DNA from: Acanthosepion lycidas
Lineage: Eukaryota; Mollusca; Cephalopoda; Sepiida; Sepiidae
Assembly (NCBI GenBank): GCA_963932145.1
Contig: OZ010571.1
Location: 154,052,798 to 154,116,797, forward strand
Direction: 5' to 3'
Length of the DNA stretch: 64,000 bases
Below are positions 12,772 through 22,668 of this stretch, one piece after another (position 1 is the first letter of the stretch; every line of letters begins with the position of its first letter). The position numbers and the translations under genes were made by a program. Below the pieces are notes generated by a model that was given only the letters and a program-made list of their open reading frames with translations, was not told where the DNA came from and searched no databases.

Positions 12772-13211
12772 AACAGTTCTCGAGGAGCTTCATTCTGACA
12801 TCTATATTTACATTCGCAGCACAACATCTATACAGGCATATTTTGTAAATGACGATGCAGTCTGTTGAAAAACAAAATCTGCTAATCATTGTTCCAACAG
12901 AATCTATCCGCCTTTGCTAGCAGGAGTTTTCCATTTTGATCGTCAATTGTTAGAGGCACGTAACTCGTGCTAATGGATATGCATTTACCTAAGCTATCGA
13001 GAAGATCATTTGCTCATTCCATCATAAAAACATGGAACAGGGAGCTCAACTACAAATTCTTTTCAGTTGAAGATTTACCTTTTGTGACATAAAAGGTAAT
13101 ATTGGCGATATTTGGTAAAATGAGGTTGGCATGAAAAAAAAGGTTGACACTCATCCACTAAGACGTAACCAAAGGCAAAGTTCAGACAGATTCTGTAATG
13201 AAAATGATTAT

Positions 13212-14908
13212 TCTACACCTTTTGACCCTCAAATTAAAAAAAAAAAGTTGAACTTCAAATAAAAAACGGAACTTCAAATTAGAAAAGCTCAACTTCAAAT
13301 TTAAAATGTTGGACTTCAAGTTTAAAAAACTCGATTTCAAATTAAAAAAGCTGAATTTCAAATTAACAAAGGCTCAATTTTAAATGAGAATTTTATTAGG
13401 TGAAAAAATGCGGTATTTGTTTACAAACAAACGAACTAACACAGTAGGATAATTCGAAACTGACCAGTTTACAACACATTGTCCCACATCTTGTTTTGTC
13501 AAGGTTAGGGCAAAATGTTTCTCTACATAATTGTACGTGTTTTTAATGCACATTAGTGAAGTAATTGCAGACAACGTTTCATCGATTGCTTCTTCTAGCC
13601 GCTAATCTGTACAATTCCTGCTGATAGTGAAAAAACCATCATTGTTTCAAATGTTTCGCTCTTCCGGTGTTTGATAGCTCTAGCATTCCTCAATTTGATT
13701 TAGAGGTGTGCTGTATGGGGCACTGCAAAAATAGTGGCGACGATAAATTCATCCTCTTCAAATTACATTCTTCAAATCCAGATAAAGATGACAATAAGTT
13801 AGTCATTTCGTTCTGAGAAGTTTTTTCAACAATTCGCCGCATTTTCCCTTTGTAAGTGAATTCTTCTTCTTCTTTGCCTCTCTCAGTAAAGGCCAGACAA
13901 GTTTGACTGATTGACCCAATGATGAGTATATTACTGCTTTTCGATGAAGCTACAATCGCACAATATCTGGTCGTTTTCTTGCATCTTCCACGATCGTAAA
14001 AACACATATTTCTGTTCGCTTGATCGATAAGTCGCTTGTCATTGTCAATTGATTTCATTAACTAATTGCACATAAGCTATTTGCATATTCTGTTGCTTAG
14101 CGAGTTCATGGTGGTAGGTTCTGTGATTACTGAGATTGGCATTCTAGTTTGTTTGGGTTGGGGGGGGTTAGTTTTTGTTTGTTTTTTTTTTGTTGTTGTT
14201 TGTTTTTGTTTTTTTTAAGGGGGGGTGTATGGATTATGGTATATTTGACACGTATATTTGCATTTCCACAACAAGTTTCTTCTTCTTGTGTCAAGGTAAA
14301 AGCAGATTATTACTCGACCATTCCAATATTCGCTATATGTCATGAGGTAGGATATTCTTGGATCGACTTCCTTCCAACGACTTGCTTGTTCTAGTAGGAA
14401 TCTCAACACTTTTCCGTATGATGCAAAATATTAGTAATAGACACTGCTTTCTCAGATGCAGTAAGTAACCTTCTTTTCACATCAGTATCAGTATAGTACT
14501 TGTAATTGCACATCTTTTAGTCCCTTTTTTTTCTTTTTTTTTTTTTTTTGAATTCATTCTTTGATCGTTTCATATTGACTTTTCATCGCTGCCGGTATTC
14601 AGTGTCAAATAGTTGGAATTTCAAATGGCCTGTTCCCAATTCCAATACTAAGCAGAGTAATTATGAACGAACTGAAAATTTGAAAGGTAGACATTTTAAA
14701 AGAAACAGGTCATTATTTACTCAAAATGATAATTTGTTTAGGGAGTGAGTCAATCGCAACCTCCGCTTGATTAATGTCATAGATGCCTACTTTTTTATTT
14801 TGAAATTCAGCTTTTTTTTTATTTGAAGTTTAATTTTTTTAAATTGAAGTTAAGCTTTTTTAATTCGAAGTTCAACATTTTTTTAATTTGATGTTAAAAA
14901 GGTGTAGA
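13212..14908. mobile_element. Foldback-like element with long inverted terminal arms
   Basis: The left arm (13212 to about 13382) is seven tandem units of about 21 bp, typified by aaattaaaaaagctgaattt plus c. The right arm (about 14789-14908) is the inverted complement with about five units. The outer ends match: ttctacacctttt at the left and aaaaggtgtagac at the right. The interior (13383-14788) contains a 122-residue minus-strand open frame (13690-14058) resembling nothing I know, and a G/T-rich tract at 14155-14226. Long inverted arms made of short direct subrepeats are the hallmark of foldback (FB/Galileo-like) elements. No transposase was seen, so it would be non-autonomous. No clear target duplication was found. 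Confidence 0.6.
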
Positions 14909-16054
14909 CTTGTTCTACAATTCACATAATTTAAATCCTCTTAAAGGCTATATTCATTTATTTCATTTGCTTTTTAAACTTTTCATTCTTAATTATTTAT
15001 TGAAAATCAATGTCAAATAACTACTTTCGTAACTCAGTAGGACATTTGCGTGAAATATGAACGAAAATGTGAAAATATTATTCTATAATCATCAAAATGA
15101 ACGAAAAAAAAGCAACCCATTCAAACATTTAAACTTTGTACAATTTATTATATTCATAATTACTAACAATTATGCAAGTTATTAATTTATATTATTATTA
15201 TTATTATTATTCATTTTACTTGTTCGTTTTTTAATTTAACTGAAATTTATTTGGAAAGAAATTTTATTTATAATCTTTTATATAAAATACAATGTATATG
15301 TGTATGTCTGTGCGTTTGTGTGTGTGTGTGTCCAAGCAACTCCTTCGCTCCCACTGGTCCGATTACAATTATTCATAGCTCATTCAAAAGCCCTAGAAAA
15401 GTTAGGCACGGGGAAACGCTTTTCATTGAGCTCAGTGTTGCCAGATTATGCGAGGTTAAAAATATATATTAATATATTAATATTAATTTCATGGTTCAAG
15501 GAGAATAACTCTTATTTTCCTTTTGTATCCAAAATTACAGCGAGCTTAAAATCTTAAGGTTCCTATCGGGCGGCATTTAAGTGAGCTTCTGTGGATGAAT
15601 TTTGGTTTGGCCATCATCACAATAGCTAGGGAGGAGTAGATGTGATAGGCATCAATAAACTACAGAACTCAAAATTGATTACTTCATTCAAGTATTGAAT
15701 TAATGTTTAAGCTATTAAAAAGTTCAACGATAATTCTTCTGCTGCCACCTAATTTAAAAATGGTTTGATGTACGTAGATTCATATTTTCTGTACAAACAA
15801 TTATTTTTATTTCATGGGTGATAGAACAGGGGAAATTTACAAGATTAAATTAATATAGTGTAAAGATGGGAAAATAGAAATTAGTTACACATTCAACATT
15901 TGTAGAGTTAGAGACACATTATAGTTAATATAATTCCTATATTATGGAATCTGTATGAATGTGCGAAATTCTCCCACAAATTCTGAGATTAAAAAACCCC
16001 AGCTCTACTTTATAGTAATTTACACGCGGTATTTATCTGTCCCCCCACTTGGAC
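14909..16054. other. Intergenic, with ATT microsatellite and TG-headed repeat
   Basis: Contains (ATT)n at 15192-15212. At 15296-15500 there is a block starting with a (TG)n run followed by moderately GC-rich sequence, with the look of a dispersed retroposon tail. No gene seen. Confidence 0.45.
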
Positions 16055-16611
16055 GAGATGTGACACATGGTCTATTTTTAGGTGGGGACCCGAGCGCGTA
16101 CGCCGGGGACAGGAAGAAAAATTCCCCTCAGCCCTCGCAACGGTCGGTTGTGCTGGCCTCGGTGCGTGCACCGATCCTTCTCTCTAGTGCAATGAGAAGG
16201 AGCGGCCTCGAGCAGCTGTTCCCCAGGGCCGGCACCTCTCAGTATAATTTTCCTCAGTTGCGACTCTGTCCTTTGACAGATTCGCCCCTGAGTGCACTCT
16301 GCCCAAAGACAGAGACGCAAATGAGAGATGGTAAGTAGACGTGAAATTACTCAAAAAGAGTAATCTCTATTTACTCAACCCCCGGGGTCAGGTTGTGACA
16401 AAAGGTCGGTTTAATGTGGGGAGCCCGAGCGCGTGCACCCGAGACAGGAAGGAAAATTCCTCTCAGCTTCCCGCAACCGTCGGTTGCGCTGGCCTTGGTC
16501 CGTGCATCGATCCTTCTCTCTAGTGCAATGAGAAGGCGCGGCCTCGGACAGCTGTTCCCCAGGGCCGGCACCTCTCAGTATAATTTTCCTCAGTTGCGAC
16601 TCTGTCCTTTG
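16055..16611. repeat. GC-rich direct duplication (two copies, about 220 bp each)
   Basis: Copy A spans about 16055-16276 and copy B about 16393-16611, a period near 338 bp. Both run from gtgacacatggtc / gtgacaaaaggtc through gcccgagcgcg, ccttctctctagtgcaatga, gctgttccccagggccggca and gttgcgactctgtcctttg. They are clearly GC-richer than the surroundings. Both strands show short open frames in parallel in both copies, but none resembles a known protein. Family unknown. Confidence 0.85.
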
Positions 16612-17007
16612 CCAATTTGTGAATGAAATGTTTATTTAAAATTTTTGTTTCAAATATTCCAAGTAGTGAATATATCCTACTTTGCGAAGCGATAGCCAGC
16701 GGGCGAAGCCTGCTAATTTTTTATATAATTTATGTGCTTTTCGCCATTGGCAAAAATAAATACAGAACAAAATTTCAACACAAAATTAAGAGAGAAAATT
16801 ACTCATGGTGTAAAGCATGTGAGATACAACGGCAGGGTACCGTAACCCTACACTTGCTGTGGGTACCATTTTTCCGTCTGAGTGTTGACGGTTGTCTTTC
16901 AGACGTTTTCTCAATATTTCTCTTCTTGAACGCAGAAAAACCTCGCAATACGGGTGGACACCCCACCCTGTTTCATATCCTGTCTTAGTTGGAAGGTCAG
17001 CTAAATA

Positions 17008-17022
17008 TTAGGTTGGTGCAAA

Positions 17023-17085
<63 letters not shown>
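17008..17085 (+). mobile_element. Mariner-type terminal repeat running into (AT)n
   Basis: ttaggttggtgcaaaaataa (17008-17027) is close to the canonical mariner terminal inverted repeat and identical to the start of the element at 26973. Here it passes directly into about 56 bp of (AT)n. No second terminus was found, so only one end survives. Confidence 0.7.
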
Positions 17086-17087
<2 letters not shown>

Positions 17088-18858
17088 GTGTGTGGGGGGT
17101 GTTTGTGTGTGTGTCAATCATATAAATTAGCAAAATACAAAATGGACCAAGTATACCGAAAGAAAACGCACGTACATGCACACGCTATATCAGCTCTATG
17201 GTTAAACAAAAAATCCTATGCTAGAGTGGAAATATAACCCAGAAATATTCAAAGAAAGACATTATCTTCCCATGCAATGTGCGATCCTCAGCCAATTCTG
17301 AGAAGAAAATATATAAGAATCTCTCTCTCTCTCTCTCTCAACCCGTTTTTTTTCTCCCGTGTGATAGTCGGTGGTTGGATATGAAACTGACAATTTCATA
17401 ACTCGCTTTTACTTAACCATTAGGCTATTACGTCTACTTCTAAATTTTGATCATAAATGCTATTGTTTTCCCAAAACATGAAAAAAAAAAAAAAAAAAAA
17501 AAAAAACAACTAGAGAAATCTGCTTCTCAACAAATCTCTTTTTATATATAAAATGATTTTATATTCTATTTTTATTATGACGCGTTAAAATCTATTCCCC
17601 AGTTGGAATGGTCAGTGGTAGCCGGCCTCACCTCACTTCCCTTTTGGCTTTATGCCAAAATGTTAAAGTTAAATATACACCTTATGTGAACCGGCGCTCA
17701 TCTCAAGCGTTCCGGTCATTAACGTCATAAAAAGTTCCACCTGGCTATTCTCTCGACTTTTCTACCTTCTTTCCTTCAGAAATCATTAACAATGGTCAAA
17801 AGTACCCGGAACATAACAAAGCCTTTTGGCAAGTTCCTTCACAACTTTCTACTCGGCATCAAGCAACTGATTTGACACCATAATAAAACCCCAGTAGTAA
17901 AAAAAAGACATTCTTTGACCGAAGTTTTAACGAAGGATTACAACCTAAATATCGTAATATCTTAATCAATGTGCCGTGTTCCTTCAAGATGGGACTTTCC
18001 TCACCTAAACATATGTTTAAAATTATTTTTCTAAGTAAACTTACTCATTTTTAAATTAAAAATTCGGTTTGCATTGATGAGTTTTATCTGGCATGATCAA
18101 AACGAACGTTTGAAAAAGAAACTTTGTTCCTAAAACGGAACAAAATGGACATAAAACATTTTCACTTGTTCGCTATTAAACTTCTTTACCGCCTCTTCGT
18201 ACGACTTTCTTGCAGGTTTTTGATCCGGTCTCAAACAAAGGTACCAATAAAAAAAAAATATGAAATAAAATGCGTTTTTGTCTCGTTCATGAAGATTTTC
18301 TCTAATTTGTCATTTTCCTTTATTTTGGTAACATAACTTTTTCTACGTCGTTACTTGAAAGAAAGAATTATCATCACTTAGAATAAATAACACTACATTT
18401 GTTTGCGATGATCTTGATTGCTGATGTTACTAACGCTTCTCTTAAATGTGTCTCGCAGATCAATGGATAATTTTGTAAAAGATTTCTACTTATAAAATAA
18501 AAATTTAATATTGCCTTCATTTTTTGTTGGCACTGATAAACGAGTAAATAAATAAATAGTTGCTGAAAAAAAATTTTTTTTTCAGTGGCAAAAAAACTTT
18601 TGTGTGCACTGGATTTTTTTTTTGATTTTTTTTTCCCTGAGAAAAAAAAGAGATAAACACGACATAAGTGGATGTCGATGTTTTTATTTTAACGAAAGTA
18701 CAGACCCTGGACCAATTTATGCTTCATTGTTGATCGATTTGTTTTTTACGGTTTATCAACTCTTTGTGGGTTATTTAAAACCGAAACGTATTTTAAATTG
18801 TAAGAATAATTCTTTGTTTCCCTTTGCGAGTGAATATTTTATTAATGATTTTTTTAGA
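17086..18858. other. Intergenic, no gene recognised
   Basis: Holds a TG run (17085-17115), (CT)n at 17321-17338, an A tract at 17479-17506, and a small A8/T9 palindrome flanked by ctg/cag at 18563-18586. No convincing coding frame. Confidence 0.5.
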
Positions 18859-18863
18859 ATAAC

Positions 18864-19181
18864 TGTAGAATAACAATACAATAAACAACTCTTACCGGCG
18901 TAAGAGTCCCAGCTAGCGTCCATCTGGCAGACAAAAATAAAGCAGGTTGTAACTTAATACAAACCCTGCAAACCAACTGATGAATCAAGCTGGTATTTAT
19001 ATAGAAATACCTCCACTCAGGTACCAGCAGCCAATCACAGCCCAAGCAATGGACTATCCCACTTTAGCACAATGAGATGCTCCATTGTACCATAAATAGT
19101 TCTCTTTCTCAAGGGTGAATTAATCTTCCCTCAGCTTGCTCCACAACTGAGTGTTTATCTTGACCACGAGATTGTTCGACA
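18864..19181 (+). repeat. 5' long terminal repeat, 318 bp
   Basis: Begins TGTAGAA and ends TTCGACA, giving TG...CA ends with a short imperfect inverted terminus. It contains a perfect 7-bp-stem hairpin at 18889-18906, a CCAAT box at 19031-19035 and a TATA-like cataaatag at 19091-19099. That TATA position predicts transcription start near 19123-19130 (inference). The 3' limit is fixed by the PBS that follows and by the same terminus at 25579 next to the target duplication. Confidence 0.88.
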
Positions 19182-20557
19182 TGGCGCTGCGAACAGGATT
19201 ATTGACACCCGAAAATTGGGAACTCTTCTTCATTGAAGCAGGCATATCCACTGACTTGGCCAAAACTCATGCAACAATGTTTGCGGATGAGAAGCTGACA
19301 ATCGAGAGCCTTCAAATGCTGGATCGATCTATGCTTAAGGAGTTGGGAGTCACTTTAATGGGAGAAACCCTGTGTATCATCAAGCAGGCTAAGGAATCCA
19401 CCACCCAGACAACCCGCATTCAGGCACTAGCAGCCAAGCCTCCTCATCTCAATCTCGAGATGACACCACAGCAATTCAGGAAGTTCCGAATTGACTGGGA
19501 TGTCTTTACCAAGATGACAAATATGCCAAGCTACCAAGCTAATATTCACTTATACAATTGTGCTGATGAAGCTGTGCAAAACGCCATAATCAACACACAC
19601 CCTGACTTCTTTACCACTGATCCAGATAAGCTACTTGACATGGTAGAAGCGTTGGTCACCCAGAGGTCAAGTCCTATTGTTCATCGCCTTGCTTTTGCCT
19701 CCATGTTTCAGGATGCGGATGAGCCAATACAAAGTTACCTTGTCCGCCTCAGAGCCGTAGCCGTTGATTGTAACTTTACCTGCCCCTCGTGTGAGCATGA
19801 CCTGTCTGATATATACATCAAGGACCAGATCATCCGTGGAATAGCAAATGACACACTCCAGGCTGACCTACTGGCCAAAGCTGGGGCACTTAAATCCCTT
19901 GAGCAAAATATCCTTCATGCTGAGGCATTCGAATCAGCATTGCGAGACCAAACCTAAATGGCCGGCGCTTCAGATACAGCTGCTGCTCGGCTATCAACAT
20001 GCCGCAGACAGAAGGGTACACTACAAGCCAACGAGGGGATCCGTACCAGCACCTATTGCAACTGCAATGTTAAACCAAACCACCAGGCTTGCTTAGGTTG
20101 TGGCAGCCACCAGCATAGCACCTCAGGAACTGGATCCCGTCGGCTAAAATGCCCAGCATGGGGACAAACATGTAGTAACTGTGGGAAGCCCAATCACCTA
20201 TCGAGGGTATGCCGGGCTAAGAAACTGGCTCAAGCGGTCAGGAAAAGCCCAGAGGCTAATGAAACTGCCATGTACACACTTATCGCCCACATCACATTCA
20301 ATCAAACGACAGGCACGTATACATCTAAAGACACATGCCAGGTAAGGAAAATTGATGCATATGTTGTTCCATTCTCACCAAAACCGGATCCCAGACAAGT
20401 TAAGAATATCCCCAGAAATCACAGCACTAGGATGACGATCTTTCCTGACAGTGAGGCCACCATATGTCTCGGGGGACTTAAGCACCTTCTGAATATGGGG
20501 CTCACTACCAACAACCTCATTCCATCAAAAAAAGTCGTTCGACAATGGCGGTCATAA
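19181..20557 (+). pseudogene. Retrotransposon gag-pro remnant with SAM-like N-terminus
   Basis: The likely start is the ATG at 19181 (MALRTGLL), whose A is the last LTR base; an upstream in-frame ATG at 19151 lies inside the LTR. Residues from about 9 to 75 resemble a SAM domain (NWELFFIEAGI, then LKELGVTLMGE). A capsid-like region follows (MTPQQFRKFRIDWDVFTKM, IQSYLVRLRAVA). A TAA at 19955-19957 breaks the frame, but the same frame continues with zinc knuckle CSNCGKPNHLSRVC and a protease-like motif PDSEATICLGG, where the active-site D-S/T-G reads DSE. It ends soon after by frame decay near 20550. It is therefore dead: nonsense codon, mutated protease, no polymerase. The chromodomain/lineage assignment within Ty3-type elements cannot be made. 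Confidence 0.82.
19182..19199 (+). other. Primer-binding site
   Basis: TGGCGCTGCGAACAGG directly abuts the LTR's terminal CA. It begins with TGG, the complement of a tRNA 3' CCA, and resembles the TGGCGCC...GAACAGGG class of primer sites. The exact tRNA cannot be assigned by eye. Confidence 0.75.
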
Positions 20558-20599
20558 CTCTTGTTCTACACGTGGTTTACGTCAGGTATTTTATCGCTA

Positions 20600-21660
20600 A
20601 TTATCAGAATGTGTGGTCTTCTTAACATGGTCTCAAAGAGAAACATCTCCAAAGTTCCAGCCAGTCTGTCGCCTCGAAGAAAGAAAAAAAAAACACATTC
20701 ATTTTCTTTTGGTGCAAATTCCTGATAACAAAACTTTATTATCGCAGGCCAAGAAGGTTCGTGGGTGGTTTTTAATTTTTCATATCTGTCCAGGTCCTTT
20801 TAGTTGTCTGTTTTTCGTCACTTAACGAAATAACATTTTCATTTGAATTCCTTTTTTTCTTCTTTGGCCAGCCGGTCTGTAGTTGATAATGTCTTCCCGT
20901 ACCAATAGTTTGCTTTCATATCCTTAGATAAAGACAGCCGATGCCAAAACATATCTGATTCTTTCCTTCTTTCCCTTTCTTTTTACTCAGAATTTCCCTG
21001 TCATTGTAATGACACTCTTTCGCCATTTGTTACCTATCAAAATATCCTTTTATCCATTGTCTCTTAGCTGTGTGTGTGTTCTTGCTTATCACTCACGATT
21101 CGGTTCTTAGCCTCTCCTTTCCTTCTTTTCTTTTCTTTTCCCTTTCTGCCTCGTTAAATGGTGCCACATTTTTCGTTTTTATTTTTTATACTCACCTTCT
21201 TTCTATTTGCGACTTCGGTCGCATTCTTTTCTTTTGGTTCGACTAGTTTGTTTTTCTTTTGATTTCAATTTATTTTCTTTAGCGGCTTCGGCCGCAAACT
21301 TTTTTTTTCTGGTTACAAACCAGACTTTTTCTTTTCTTTTTCTTCCTGTACATTTTATTTGAATTTTTGAAAAAAAAAAGAAAGGAGGTTCTGTTTTTGT
21401 TTTTTCTTTTATTTTCGGCTGCCTTTGAGCGCCATCTTTATTTTTTTAATCTTACCTGTCTGTTTATTTCTTTCTGTTTGACCTAGTTTGTTTTTTATTG
21501 TTCCCAGTTTATTTATTTATTTTTTTTTTTTGTCTTTGCTATTTTTATTTACTGGTACATCCAGGCTTTTTCTTTATTTGTTTAATTTCTCTATTTTTTC
21601 TCTACCTTGTCCTAACTCCTTTCCCCAAAATTTGGACCCGCAGGTGGAAGTCTCCACTCT
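20600..21660 (+). other. Pyrimidine-rich leader with UUCG hairpins upstream of LINE ORF1
   Basis: Very T/C-rich on the plus strand and without a coherent frame. It contains compact perfect hairpins: tgcgacttcggtcgca (21208-21223) and gcggcttcggccgc (21282-21295), both closing a TTCG loop, ctggttacaaaccag (21309-21323), and a weaker ctggtacatccag (21552-21564). Its place just before ORF1 suggests a LINE 5' UTR (inference). The border with the gag-pro remnant is unclear, somewhere in 20560-20900. Confidence 0.6.
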
Positions 21661-21668
21661 AATCCACC

Positions 21669-22668
21669 ATGGCCGACGAAGCCAGTCGGTCTAATGTAAA
21701 AAAAGACCTTTTTGGGTCGGCGGCGAAAGTAGACCCGCCGGATAAACCCACCAAAATGCAGGCTAATGCTAGCCCAATTTTGAAAAAAGTTCCTAGTGTC
21801 TCCAAAAAAGAAGATACTAGTAAAAATGTCGAGGTGCCAAAGGAGGCACAAAGTAAGACTGCCGAGGAATTGCCCTCATGTTGGAAGTCCCCCTCAAGTT
21901 GTATTCTGAACATGGCGGATTTCTTGGATAAGGCGAAGGGGTACGCCCATCTTGTTAATAAAGATGGGTTCGTCGATATTGTCCAAGAACTCGATGTGTT
22001 CTCAAAAAGAATGGTGACCGTTTTTGTGGTCGATAAGAAAACTAGAAAGATTTGTCGCTCCACAAAAGACACTGTGATTAAATCACTTTTGTCCCTGGGG
22101 ATAAAACCCCAAAGAGTAATAAAGGGTACAGGGTTCTTCATGTGGGACATTCTGCTACCCACCCAAGAAGATTGCCTGGCCATGGCGAAAAAGGAATTAA
22201 TAACGAAGGATTTTATTATAAGAACCGAGTATGAAGGCCGCAGGCGGACCAGGGTGGCCGTCTTCGAGGTTCCTCCTCAAATTTCGGGAGAGCTCCTGGC
22301 TGCATTTTTTATGCAGTTCGGCCAAATTTTAGGGGCTCTCTCCGACAATTTGAACGGGGGATGGACTTTTGATATTATGCTCGACCAGAAGGCCTTCAAG
22401 TCCGTCCCCAACTGTTTGGAGTATGGCGACCGGAAAATGCCGGTCATAGTGACCGGTAGAAGAACAACTTGCTGGAGGTGTGGAGAGACTGGTCACCTTT
22501 CCTCCTCCTGCCCAGGAAAGAAGGCCCCTGGAGTTCCGGTTGCTGGCAACCAAAATCCCCCCTTGGCCGAGAAGCTAAAATCCGTGGCGCCTGTAGTGGG
22601 CCTAGCTGCGAGGCGGACCGGTGAGGAAAATCCCCCGAGGCAGCTGAAGCGGCTAGGTGCGAGGGTCC
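21669..22668 (+). CDS. Tx1-like LINE ORF1 (nucleic-acid-binding protein), 3' end lost
   Basis: Open from ATG 21669 (MADEASRSNVKK). After a lysine/proline-rich start comes a region with an RRM-like look (RTRVAVFEVPPQISGELLAAF), then a CCHC knuckle, CWRCGETGHLSSSCPGK, at residues about 272-288. LINE ORF1 proteins of this kind coat the element RNA. The frame runs on to 22700, but from about 22669 the other frame reads reverse-transcriptase sequence (ITESEIWEALKQ). The natural ORF1 end and the ORF2 endonuclease are therefore deleted, and the last ten or so residues are out-of-frame ORF2 sequence. ORF1 itself has no stop, in contrast with the RT part. Confidence 0.85.

Noticed and set aside
13690..14058. 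122-codon minus-strand frame inside the foldback-like element as a gene
   Set aside because: No recognisable domain, no splice or promoter context, and a length that is plausible by chance. It is mentioned only as element content.
18604..18873. Plus-strand 89-codon frame before the LTR
   Set aside because: Low-complexity start, no motif, and it runs into the 5' LTR.
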